NCBI GenBank assembly: GCA_019649035.1
Contig: BMAT01003471.1
Span: 170,612-197,189 of the forward strand
DNA from: Elysia marginata
Taxonomy: Eukaryota; Mollusca; Gastropoda; Plakobranchidae
Length of the DNA stretch: 26,578 nucleotides
Direction: 5' to 3'
This document shows, one piece after another, positions 9,701-16,849 of this stretch. Positions within the stretch are counted from its first letter, which is position 1. Each line of letters opens with the position of its first letter. The position numbers were made by a program, and so were the translations under genes. The notes below the pieces were generated by a model. It ran no database searches and was not told where the DNA came from. It saw only the letters and a program-made list of their open reading frames with translations.

Positions 9701-11417
9701 TTTGGAAAGTAGTAAGATATAGTATCACAGAAATGATTATTTTCTCTAATTTCAAATACAACAAACAGAAAAGCTCTATTATGTTTCTGCATGAAGTTAG
9801 AGCCATTGGAAGTCATGAAATCTCAGAGAGGGGAGAAAATAGCATTCAAAGTTTAGGCACCTATACAGTTGTAGAGGTCAAAGCAACCATACCAATTAAA
9901 AATTAACACATAAAACATGAAATTCAACACAGATCAGGTGTTAAAATTGTTTAGAAATGTCTGTACCCTCACTATCTGAAATAAAAAAAAAATTGACTTC
10001 TGATCACCCACTTAACTTCAAAAGCCTATATCTTGAAACAAGGTCTTTTGACTTACGACTTATTTGGACAGAATGCGAGACATATATTTATAGTCTTTCA
10101 CCACTGAAGGCAGTCTCAAGGCTTTATATAGTTACTTGGGTTTATTCTCCTGTATCAATGGTAGGTTCTGTATCTATCACAAACCCAGGTGATGTTACAC
10201 TGAGCTTATAAAAACATAAAAGATTTGGTTTAATAAGAGACTATAAACTGTATATACTGGAACCCCTCAATAATGACCGCTTTTCTCATGAGACTTTAAA
10301 ATGTGTGGAGATCAGTATATACTAGTGTATTTACCCCTGAACTAAGACCCCTCCCCTCCCATCTCTTACAAGAGTTTAAGACCTGATTTCACCAACATTT
10401 TTCAAGGTCTTTATTCTGGGGTTCCACTGTACCAGTTACCTGCTTCTTGAGCTGCCATCGTTTGTATTTGAAAACTTTGACCCCCTCAGCCTCAGCAGCC
10501 GTGGCTGAAAATTCAACAGTCAATGTTGTAAATAAAGTTTAAGAGAATGTAAGATTCAGTAAGACTACACTTGGACCTTCATGTGGCTTGGGTTAGAGCT
10601 CAGACACTGCTTTATTGCTACTTCTCAAAACAAGAGGACACTTGGTCTTCCTTGCATAATTATATTCTAGTTGCTTATTAGATTCTTGGAGTTTAAAAAA
10701 TGTCAAAGCTCCTTTCACTGATCTAGTCATGAATGCAAAGCAGACAAAAATTATTACCAAATAGTTTTAAAACTTGACCTTCTTGGTTTATATGTAAAAT
10801 TTACAACACTATGACGAAATCCTCACTGAACATATCACAAACAGTGAGTTTTAATGAAGGATGAATTGAGTAAAAAACATTCTATCAAACAACATGCATT
10901 TTATTACATGTGTCAGCCCTTAAAAATTCACCATTGTTACATCACTGTGCTAGCAAAATGTCATCTCATTTTTGATAGTTAAAAAAATTCGCTCATGTGA
11001 TGTAAATAGCCTTACTCACTTACTAAGATATGTCTCTTTCATTCTTCGCATTGAAGAAAAATGGTTCTGCACACTTTGATTCTAGTTCTGCCATAACATG
11101 GGCAATTGTCTAACTTCTCAAACACATCAATGTGCACATGTCAAAACAGCACATTTCTGAGATATGATATTTTGCTCACGTGGTGATGATTTTGAACATT
11201 TTATCTCCAGATTGTGACAGACTTCCATGATGGAGACAAATGCACATCACTTATCCTACACTCTTACCCAGTATGTCCTGTTTGCCTTTGGTGTCTGGCA
11301 GAGTAAACACTCCGACAATGTCATGTCCTTTGCTTTTCAAAAGTTTAAAAACTTCCGCACCAAACACACTCTGACCAATAACTGCGATCTTCATCCTTGC
11401 AGCTTACAACAAAAGAC
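724..11417 (-). CDS. ALDH1L1: 10-formyltetrahydrofolate dehydrogenase, 5' half (13 coding exons)
   Basis: The enzyme oxidises 10-formyl-THF to THF and CO2 with NADP+ in one-carbon metabolism. Coding exons, in transcript order, are 11394-11268, 10504-10440, 9143-8974, 7328-7163, 6520-6419, 6027-5938, 5341-5207, 4377-4249, 3136-3051, 2639-2495, 2137-2018, 1318-1256 and 788-724. They join in frame with GT/AG borders into about 487 codons, compared with roughly 900 for the full family protein. Seen: N-terminal [16 protein letters not shown] (Cys86), [10 protein letters not shown] (His106), [10 protein letters not shown] (Asp142), a carrier motif FFKAGAGS (Ser352), and the ALDH start [11 protein letters not shown] (about 420). 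Family knowledge: His106 and Asp142 are hydrolase residues and the Ser carries 4'-phosphopantetheine. The ALDH active site is off the left edge. An in-frame TAA four codons before the ATG excludes an N-terminal extension on this exon, so the cytosolic ALDH1L1 type is more likely than mitochondrial ALDH1L2. The gene is 3'-partial because of the window edge, not because it is broken. Confidence 0.95.
1256..1318 (-). CDS. ALDH1L1: ALDH1L coding exon 12 (residues 446-466)
   Basis: This 63-nt exon is phase 0 at both ends. It encodes [20 protein letters not shown] plus K, equivalent to the VICQVS...DVDKAVAAAK helix of the ALDH fold. The acceptor is ACTTCAG. The donor AAAG then GTTTGAAG departs from consensus at +3. 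Confidence 0.92.
1319..2017 (-). other. ALDH1L intron (exons 11-12)
   Basis: AT-rich intron with GT/AG borders. I see no repeat or additional exon in it. Confidence 0.75.
2018..2137 (-). CDS. ALDH1L1: ALDH1L coding exon 11 (residues 406-445), ALDH domain start
   Basis: This 120-nt exon is phase 0 at both ends, with acceptor ATTTTTAG and donor GAAAGT then GTAAGTAT. It encodes [20 protein letters not shown], then [20 protein letters not shown]. The QLFI..EFVDA...TINP string is the characteristic N-terminal beta segment of the NAD(P)-dependent aldehyde dehydrogenase domain. Confidence 0.94.
2495..2639 (-). CDS. ALDH1L1: ALDH1L coding exon 10 (residues 357-405)
   Basis: The acceptor GTATTCCAG is followed by A, completing Arg357. 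The exon encodes [20 protein letters not shown], then [18 protein letters not shown], which are the last helices of the carrier domain. Its end FTFTA precedes the ALDH linker. The chosen donor is GCG then GTAGGTAC, phase 0; a second GT four bases downstream would shift the frame. Confidence 0.93.
2779..2993 (-). other. two exon-like segments of unknown origin inside an ALDH1L intron
   Basis: On the minus strand, 2989(or 2993)-2896 is open and bounded by GTCAG and a good donor CTCCAG then GTAGGC. It would encode [16 protein letters not shown], then [15 protein letters not shown]: three Cys and one N-K-S sequon, like an extracellular domain and unlike any part of ALDH1L. A second segment, 2846-2779, follows a strong acceptor TTCATCACTGCAG and ends at a possible CCT then GTGAGG donor; its open frame includes [16 protein letters not shown]. 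Spliced after exon 9, the first segment stays in frame, but the second then hits a stop. They may be a cryptic cassette exon, a gene fragment, or chance. Confidence 0.35.
3051..3136 (-). CDS. ALDH1L1: ALDH1L coding exon 9 (residues 329-356), carrier-domain Ser exon
   Basis: This exon encodes [20 protein letters not shown] and then GAGSMDVI. Ser352 in GAGSMD is the predicted 4'-phosphopantetheine attachment site of the acyl-carrier-protein-like domain, which shuttles the formyl group between the two active sites. The acceptor TTTGTTGCAG is strong. The donor reads ATCAG then GTTGGT, a poor match to GTAAGT, and ends in phase 2. A 16-nt U run lies at intron positions +14 to +29. Confidence 0.93.
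3137..4248 (-). other. ALDH1L intron (exons 8-9)
   Basis: A 1.1-kb AT-rich intron with several T runs (3720-3740, 3795-3812). No additional exon or recognisable repeat was found. Confidence 0.7.
4249..4377 (-). CDS. ALDH1L1: ALDH1L coding exon 8 (residues 286-328)
   Basis: This 129-nt exon is phase 0 at both ends, with acceptor TTCTCCAG and donor TTAAAT then GTAAGTA. It encodes [20 protein letters not shown], then a charged linker ending [15 protein letters not shown]. It bridges the hydrolase domain to the carrier domain; human homologues carry LELTEAEL and onward at the same place. Confidence 0.93.
4504..4660. mobile_element. TA-flanked MITE (pogo/Tc1-like ends), 157 bp
   Basis: The element starts CAGTGGGATTGTATAAAGTC and ends with the reverse complement of CAGTGGAATCCAACATAAGT, with TA on both sides (4502-4503 and 4661-4662). 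The ~27-bp terminal inverted repeats are imperfect. Inside, GTTGACTTTAA-like words recur at about 4548 and 4604. There is no coding capacity, as expected for a non-autonomous element. Confidence 0.7.
5207..5341 (-). CDS. ALDH1L1: ALDH1L coding exon 7 (residues 241-285)
   Basis: This 135-nt exon is phase 0 at both ends, with acceptor CCTGCAG and donor AAAATG then GTAAGC. It encodes [10 protein letters not shown] at its start and [12 protein letters not shown] at its end. The latter matches the family's LILFGNDDKM strand near the end of the formyltransferase C-terminal subdomain. The middle is divergent, as is usual for this region. Confidence 0.92.
5342..5937 (-). other. ALDH1L intron (exons 6-7)
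   Basis: AT-rich intron with GT/AG borders. The plus-strand open stretch at 5507-5743 has a composition typical of AT-rich intron and no recognisable motif. Confidence 0.7.
5938..6027 (-). CDS. ALDH1L1: ALDH1L coding exon 6 (residues 211-240)
   Basis: This 90-nt exon is phase 0 at both ends. The acceptor is a T-rich tract then GTCTAG; the donor is GGAGAA then GTAATTAC. It encodes [20 protein letters not shown], then PGAWT, the strongly conserved WDQPA...[11 protein letters not shown] block of the formyltransferase C-terminal (OB-like) subdomain. Confidence 0.94.
6419..6520 (-). CDS. ALDH1L1: ALDH1L coding exon 5 (residues 177-210)
   Basis: This 102-nt exon is phase 0 at both ends, with acceptor CCTTCAG and donor GTTCAG then GTAAGAA. 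It encodes [13 protein letters not shown], then [18 protein letters not shown]. It covers the end of the formyltransferase N-domain and the conserved QPEEGATY turn leading into the C-terminal subdomain. Confidence 0.93.
6521..7162 (-). other. ALDH1L intron (exons 4-5)
   Basis: AT-rich intron. I see nothing beyond short homopolymer runs. Confidence 0.7.
7163..7328 (-). CDS. ALDH1L1: ALDH1L coding exon 4 (residues 121-176), catalytic Asp exon
   Basis: The acceptor CTCTCAG is followed by G, completing Trp121. The exon encodes [20 protein letters not shown], placing Asp142 at the position of the conserved hydrolase aspartate, and ends [10 protein letters not shown] before a GTAAGGG donor in phase 0. 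Residue 125 is Cys, where the human protein, as I recall it, has His. Exons 3 and 4 together hold the whole catalytic centre of the hydrolase domain. Confidence 0.95.
7368..7465. repeat. AGATCTAG-type short repeat cluster
   Basis: This cluster holds many overlapping copies of GATCTAGATCT, ATCTAGA and TAGATCTA, some in opposed orientation, as well as a duplicated ATACCCATA. Related clusters occur at 15800-15830, 21845-22275 and 22445-22495. Confidence 0.55.
7530..7766 (-). pseudogene. possible decayed coding fragment interrupted by a SINE
   Basis: On the minus strand the frame starting near 7761 reads [20 protein letters not shown], then [20 protein letters not shown], a TAA, then [16 protein letters not shown]. 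This is an acidic, low-complexity-tolerant stretch with one stop over ~70 codons. It vaguely recalls the acidic tails of pogo/CENP-B-type transposases, but I see no catalytic motif. The SINE at 7780-8033 inserted directly to its right. Weak evidence. Confidence 0.25.
7780..8033 (-). mobile_element. tRNA-derived SINE with perfect target-site duplications
   Basis: Read on the minus strand from 8033, the head contains an A box TAGCTCAGTTGGTAG and a B box GGGTTCGAAAC, the two parts of a RNA polymerase III promoter of tRNA type. A ~170-bp tRNA-unrelated body follows, ending in a (TCAA)n tail. The 13-bp direct repeat CTATCTGGACTGC flanks it at 7767-7779 and 8034-8046, as expected from LINE-mediated target-primed insertion. 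It is not a tRNA gene: the acceptor-stem ends do not pair. It lies in sense orientation in the intron between coding exons 3 and 4. Confidence 0.88.
8480..8965 (-). repeat. long pyrimidine-rich intron tract (purine-rich on plus)
   Basis: The plus strand is dominated by A and G with AGAGAGA, CAGAGACAG and ACAGACAGAC words, densest at 8760-8965. In the ALDH1L pre-mRNA it is a C/U-rich stretch of a few hundred nucleotides that begins almost at the donor of coding exon 3 (8973). Confidence 0.6.
8974..9143 (-). CDS. ALDH1L1: ALDH1L coding exon 3 (residues 65-120), catalytic His exon
   Basis: This exon encodes [20 protein letters not shown], then [10 protein letters not shown], then [16 protein letters not shown]. 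Cys86 and the catalytic His106 of the hydrolase domain are present. The SLLPRHRG-type loop is the signature of formyltransferase-fold enzymes that bind 10-formyl-THF. The acceptor is CCGAAG (AAG rather than CAG). The donor splits the Trp121 codon after TG (phase 2), with the intron starting GTACTG. Confidence 0.95.
9383..9749. repeat. long imperfect inverted repeat (old MITE or hairpin element)
   Basis: Outer arms 9383-9400 and 9732-9749 are complementary at 17 of 18 positions. Inner arms 9491-9515 and 9666-9690 are complementary at 22 of 25. The central loop is about 150 nt. The spacing between outer and inner arms differs on the two sides, as though one arm had gained or lost sequence. No ORF is inside. 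It is within the ALDH1L intron between coding exons 2 and 3. Confidence 0.65.
10255..10429. mobile_element. TA-flanked pogo/Tc1-like MITE, 175 bp
   Basis: The left end TACTGGAACCCCTCAATAAT and the reverse complement of the right end CAGTGGAACCCCAGAATAAA form ~24-bp terminal inverted repeats with about six mismatches. TA lies outside each end (10253-10254, 10430-10431). CAGTGGAACCCC-type ends are typical of the pogo/Tc1-mariner group. There is no transposase inside. The right end is 10 bp from coding exon 2. Confidence 0.78.
10440..10504 (-). CDS. ALDH1L1: ALDH1L coding exon 2 (residues 43-64)
   Basis: This 65-nt exon has acceptor TTTTCAG and donor AAGCAG then GTAACTGG. It completes codon 43 as Ala and encodes [16 protein letters not shown] at its end, matching the family stretch that runs from the first loop to the RW...KGQ motif. 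It ends in phase 0. A miniature transposon terminates only about 10 bases inside the following intron. Confidence 0.93.
10505..11267 (-). other. ALDH1L intron (coding exons 1-2)
   Basis: AT-rich intron with GT/AG borders. Nothing further recognised. Confidence 0.7.
11268..11417 (-). CDS. ALDH1L1: ALDH1L coding exon 1 (5'UTR end and residues 1-42)
   Basis: The start codon is at 11394-11392 and encodes [20 protein letters not shown] and onward, the Rossmann-type first strand of the formyltransferase-like hydrolase domain. The exon opens with an acceptor (pyrimidine tract then TTCTTACAG), leaving 23 nt of 5'UTR, so an upstream non-coding exon must exist. It ends at a donor reading CTGG then GTAAGAG, after one base of codon 43 (phase 1). 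A TAA lies in frame four codons upstream of the ATG. Confidence 0.95.
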
Positions 11418-14376
11418 CTGTAAGAAAAATGAAACAAGTACATGTACTTTCATCACAAAGGAAAACTACTTCTTTATGTTTGAAAAGCACATAGTGCAAG
11501 TGACACTGAGAAAAGTCCAACCTTTTAAACTCTTCCTTGATCATGCACCATGAACAAGAAATTGGACGATAAGCGCTGCACTGTGGAATACTTTAGAGCA
11601 TCCAATGTGGTATTTTTCTAATGGAATCTTACATCCCTTTGAAGTGTTTTCCAGATTTTCTTCACAGTCTTCTTTCAGCATTTGCTCATATATGCAAACT
11701 GCCTCCCTCTCCCCACACACTTTTAAGATATGGAATAACAGCTTAGCTGATAACATGAAGATAGTAATAAGGATATTATGTAAAAGTACTGAAGCCTCTT
11801 TAGGGACTATGATCAATATTTTTAGTTTCAATTTTTAATTTGTATGACTGCATGGTGTATTTTCATGCCTCCTTAATTTTTTAGATTTTAAAAACTTTGA
11901 AAACTGTTATAATTGAGAACAGACATTGTAAGTACAGAAATTTGTCTTGCTAAATACTTGTTTTGTTCTCATTCCTTGTAGGCAGTACTGGTAATTAAAA
12001 TGATTTCAATCCTCATTTATAACTTTAAGATACAATTTTTCGCAAAGCCTATCAATTACTACATGTCGAAGCATAAACATAGAGCTGTGACATTATGGAC
12101 TTATATGGAGCCTAAATCATTGGATTGGAATGATTTACTGAAAAGGGGGTTCCCTTGGGCAATAAACGTACATATAATTAATGCCCTTCTGTGAATCTGG
12201 GCATGGGGTGCACACACATTAATTTTTTTAAAAGTATGTAACAGTGAATAAACTTTATGGAGCTAAGAGGGTACTGAAGCTCAACAAATCGAGGCAGCTG
12301 CAGCTAGCAGTAGAGGAACACTCGCCTGCATGTTGCATCAGCCAGGCAGCCTACGTTTTTGTATTGCTCGTTTCGCTGCGTCAGCGCAGACTGGTCGGCT
12401 CGTTAAAACATCATCGTTCAGGGTTTCGAGAAGTTCACTAAGGCAGGGTTGTTAACTTAATACTGCATAATATTCATGATCAGCGCAGGCGGTTCAAGTG
12501 ATTTAATATAGACTTTAAGCAGCAACGCGTGAGTATGACGCGAACGTCTGTGGGTCTATTTTTAGAAACTGGTTTCATTATTTTTATAGCTTCCTCAATC
12601 AGCTTTCCCGATTTTCACGTACGCGTAGCGAGACACGGTGCGTGTGCTTAGTTAAAGTCTGTAATTGTGAATCTCAGTACATCATAATCGGAGGAGGGAA
12701 TTTGATTTGGAGTCAGCTATTACAAGACTAGGGCTAAGTGTCACAGACGCATGTACTAACTGTATAGTATACTACAGTACCCGTGAGCGTTCTGTGAGGC
12801 ACAAAATGTTACGCTTTCGTCATACAAAAGTTAAGACACTTTGGTCTCCAATCACCACCGAGAGAAAAGTTCCGTGTAACGACACCATGTTTCACCATGC
12901 ACTGCACTGATGTTTGCCTCACAAACAAACCACCACAAACGCAAACAACACGATATTTGAAGTGGAAACTTCATAAATTATACGGTTTCGCCCTAAACTG
13001 CAGGTTAACTTGAACCTCAAATGGACGCATAACAGTCTAACTACCAGCACTTACCTCTTTTTACAACAAATATTTGGAGAAGTAAGAATAGTAGCCTAAA
13101 TACTAACTTTAGATGATAATAATAATAACAATAATAGTAATAATAATTGGTATATATTGCAGGATTAGCAATATGTGAACGTGGTCGACAAAAATACACG
13201 ATAGCGATGTTTCTTTAATGTGGCACTACAAATCACTAAGAAGTCAAACCAAGTCTTATTTGAAAGCACGAAGAAACCAAATTCATCCGAAACTTTACAG
13301 CCCAAAGCAAATTATATAAAGAAATTATGGCCTGGGTCGAGGCACTAATCAATCGAAAGATATTACATTCAGAAATACATACGTTGATTCGTGGACTGAC
13401 AATAAGTATGGCCTTGCAAGAATGAAAACAAAACACAGTAGATATCTAGAACTGGAACGCAAATATGCCTACCTTCTATCTTAGATAACGAATGATGTCC
13501 TGGTATAAATCATGTTAAATAATTACAGGACAGAGAAGTCCTATTTTGAAACCCCTACCAAACAATTTCCTTATCGCTGAATTTGGTCTATTTATCAATA
13601 AAACTAGGCTTTACCTATCAATTATAAACATGCACTTTTATCTAGTCAAACCACACTCATTTGGACTTAAACTTCTTAGAGCCTATCACCAGAGATACTT
13701 GAAATACTTGAACTATCTCTGCTATCACTAACTCCACACACCCATGTAATGAGATCTTTTCATTGGCTACAAAGAAGGTAAAAGGGTTGGTGTACAGTGA
13801 CCTTGAGATAAGGCAGTCTGTCGACTGGACATGTAATTTGTAAAGCCAAACAAACAGAGCTCGAGGGCCCTAGGCCTGGTGCAGTGAGGTCATTTTATAC
13901 TGATAACATACGGAGCATTCCTTCTTCAGGAAGAAAAGAAAATTTAAAAAAATTGGGACATCCCAATCAGCTGTTACACTAAATAAAATCGTAAACTATA
14001 ATCATCTGGCCCAGTCTCCCGAACGTCAAGCAATGTCTGAAATCTATAATAAACCTCAATGACAGTCCCTGTTTCAAAATCAGCAACATTTATGCTGACC
14101 AGTACTAAAAATAAACCTGCACTAAAATTCTTGATCATAGCACTGCCTCACATCAAACTGCAGTAACCTTCATTTCAAGAACCCCAAGTTATACATGCCC
14201 GTTATTATCGTGCACTAAGCTTTTTTGTTGTGTCAGAACTAGATATATTTAATAATTGATCTTAAAAAAAAAAACATCGTACTGATACTTCAAACGTATC
14301 GTTATATAGACTAGGTATGCTTTTAGTTAGTTTCGAAATAGAAAATTCATATGCAAATAGGCCTTATACTTATATG
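11418..14376. other. probable first intron or 5' flank of ALDH1L, left part
   Basis: No protein match is recognised on either strand. It contains the CpG-rich segment at 12250-12680, an ATA/AAT microsatellite at 13111-13148, and a minus-strand donor-like site AAAGAG then GTAAGTGC at 13055, which is an alternative end for a non-coding first exon. The open frames at 11541-11838, 12244-12441 and 12707-12910 show no recognisable motif. Confidence 0.5.
12250..12680. promoter_or_regulatory. CpG-rich segment, possible promoter
   Basis: Some two dozen CpG dinucleotides fall within about 400 bp, in an otherwise CpG-poor, AT-rich neighbourhood. Examples are GTACGCGTAGCGAG near 12620 and ACGCGTGAGTATGACGCGAA near 12525. 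It begins about 830 bp upstream of the ALDH1L start-codon exon. A plus-strand donor-like GTGAGTATG at 12529 could mark a divergent transcript. There is no TATA box or start site that I can assign. Confidence 0.3.
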
Positions 14377-14630
14377 TCTCGCATCCCTGGTGAAGGAGTC
14401 CGATATATCACAGTTTTCACCATTAAATGCACTGCTGTTTCGTACAAAACATTTTTCTAAGATTCCGAACGTACAAAAATTCTTGAGTCACTAATATTTT
14501 GTTGAAAGATACCAAAACGCCTGCTGATCTAAAAATATAAAGAAAGAGAAGATAAACTGGACCTTTCAACGGCGTTTTCTCGAAAAAAAAAGATATTCCG
14601 AGTTCCGACTCATTCACCCTGGACGGGAGA
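14377..14630. mobile_element. terminal-inverted-repeat element, copy 1 (about 254 bp)
   Basis: The left end TCTCGCATCCCTGGTGAAGG and the right end, reverse-complemented TCTCCCGTCCAGGGTGAATG, are inverted repeats continuing through GAGTCSGA. The interior shares blocks with 24617-24850, for example CAGTTTTCACC/CAATTTTCACC, AAACATTTTTCTA, AATATTTTGTTGAAA and GTTTTCTC near the right end. No coding potential. No clear target duplication could be seen. Confidence 0.65.
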
Positions 14631-14870
14631 CAAATATGATAAAAGAAAAATAAACGTGTTTGATTGAATGTGTGTGCTTGTGGAAAGAGACTGAAGTGGT
14701 CAAAGAGAAAAAGGGCAAGGGAAGCGAGGAAGGACATGAGAATTTGTGCACAATCCTCGTTTAGGATCCGTGCACTCGTTATCTTCAGGCTCAGGTCTCG
14801 GTGATAAAAGCTTCCTACAGCGAAGTTTAACACCAGTTTGATCTGGTCACAGGCGGATGTTACTGGACCC

Positions 14871-14934
14871 NNNNNNNNNNNNNNNNNNNNNNNNNNNNNN
14901 NNNNNNNNNNNNNNNNNNNNNNNNNNNNNNNNNN
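14871..14934. other. assembly gap, 64 N
   Basis: A run of 64 undetermined bases, followed directly by 14 A. Any ORF crossing it is meaningless. Confidence 0.99.
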
Positions 14935-16560
14935 AAAAAAAAAAAAAACCCATCAAAACTTGACACACAAGCAAACGGTCAGATATCAACGAATACAAGT
15001 CGTTAAATGCGCCTGTGACAAAAGAGATAAAACGTTTGGCTGACTTATGATCAAAGAAAGAGCTTAACCAAAGTTTAATATTTAGAGTCAAATAAAAAGA
15101 ATTTTGCAGCTTTAGTTCAAAGCGCGTTGTTTAAAAAATTTAATACATTTTATTTGAACAGATCTGACGAATGGACAACAATTGAATGAAAACTGACATT
15201 TGCAGTTTAGGTTGCACAGTTTATGCTGAACATTGCTATTTGCAAAAAAAAAAAAAAACGTTACGAATAAAATGCTCAAGGAAAAATCATTGCTGACAAA
15301 GCAGTGAGGTTGGATTTTTACACAGAAACTTAACGTCACCACATTTGATTGTGGTTGCTGCTGTATTTTTTTTATATTATAGATGCTTTCGCCTTGTTGT
15401 TTCTGACCCTCTAAAAGTCTCGCATCCTCAAATTAGCTTTCTATCGACCAAAATATACGCACAGTGGACAGTCATGATTGCGACCTCTAGCCTGTACCTT
15501 CAGCAAAACAAGTACTGTTGTACTCGCCTCAACGCAACCGATATTTGAGGGGCCAAATCATTCAAAGGTAAACACACTTTTGTAAAAAAAAAAGTTACAC
15601 CCATATTAGTATTTTAGAGCGGCTTGGGATCTAATGCAAACTGAAAAACTCCTATATGTACATGTATTGTGTTGAGGGCCGGCCCTTGACACGCCAGTCA
15701 CTGTGTTAGTCCTATGGTTTCGCCAGTCTGCATAATGTAGGCCTAACGGGGTCGCCCTGACTTTGCTACGATACTGACAACACACACACACACACACACA
15801 CTAGATCTATCTAAATCTAGGTCTATCATACACAAATCACATGGACACGGTGTTACCTTGGCTTGTCACTTCATCCGTTGTCTTTTTAAAATAATACAAA
15901 TAAACAATGCATTCCGGCGCAAAATGAACAATTCTAAGACAACAAGGCCGCAATCCTATCGTTTGTGATGATGTGCAAAGTATGGGGACAGCAAACTTTT
16001 AAAATTGCTTTTACTGCCTATGACTTTAATACTACATCACAGTGTATTGTTGTAAGTTTTATCTAAAAAAAAGGAAAACAAAAAAACCTTACACATTAGA
16101 AGAAAAAAAGACATAGTAACTTGAATAAATTATACATTGGTTGTGACAATGAAAAGAATTTTTCAGAATGACCCTTCATTATTTCTTGACCTTTTCATTC
16201 AAATATGTTGAAATACATTTATACTACAAGAAACTAGTACGTTTATTATCTATGTAATGTTAATACACAAAAAATTACTTTATCAATCAACACAAATGAC
16301 AAATTCACTACCTTTTGTCACTACCTTAAATATAAATGATATACGTTTATCTATACGGCGCAGCATGCCGCGACACACCGAAATGTCTATTGATCAAATA
16401 CAGTCTGAATTAAAAACACTTAGCCCTTTGTTATACATGTACTAGGAGGAAAATACGGGATCGTGTACATTCTGATAGGAAAGTGTCAAGAAGAAAATGA
16501 TCAGGTAGAACAGGTAGAATGTGGAGGACGGGTGTAGCAACAAATTAAAAATTAACAAAA
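14935..16560. other. non-coding stretch, mostly unassigned
   Basis: AT-rich, with no gene recognised on either strand. It includes an A14 run at 15244 and the (AC)n repeat. A minus-strand donor-like CCAAG then GTAACACC lies at 15857. Confidence 0.5.
15780..15801. repeat. (AC)11 microsatellite
   Basis: Perfect dinucleotide run followed by AGATCTA-type repeats. Confidence 0.95.
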
Positions 16561-16564
16561 AGGG

Positions 16565-16770
16565 AACAAAATGGAGGAGGAGAGAAGAAGACAGTGAAGT
16601 AACACAGAAGAGCAAAATGGAAGAGAGAGAAGAACAAATTGGAGGAACAGAGAAGAAGAACAAAATGGAGGAGCAGAGAAGAAGAACAAAATGGAGGAGC
16701 AGAGAAGAAGAACAAAATGGAGGAACAGAGAAGAAGAACAAAATGGAGGAGCATAGAAGAGAGAGAACTT
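16565..16770. repeat. 26-bp minisatellite, about 7 copies
   Basis: The unit is AACAAAATGGAGGAGCAGAG followed by AAGAAG. The last four copies, 16665-16768, are nearly identical; earlier copies from 16565 are shortened or diverged, and a further partial unit is near 16826. Because 26 is not a multiple of three, all frames stay open and produce long but spurious ORFs on both strands. Confidence 0.9.
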
Positions 16771-16849
16771 GGACAAAATCTGCTGAGCCGGAGCTCAACA
16801 GCAACAGGCGTCAGCCATGTTGACGGAGGAGCATAGAAGAACAACAAAG

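Noticed and set aside
12244-12441. Short plus-strand gene in the CpG-rich segment
   Set aside because: Only 65 codons, with no motif and no clear splice partner; the composition is explained by the CpG-rich patch.
14423-15091. Long minus-strand ORF of 222 codons
   Set aside because: It is translated through the 64-N gap and overlaps the inverted-repeat element; it has no domain and low-complexity Phe/Leu content.
16565-16770. CRISPR array
   Set aside because: Repeats are directly adjacent without unique spacers, in a eukaryotic intron-bearing context.
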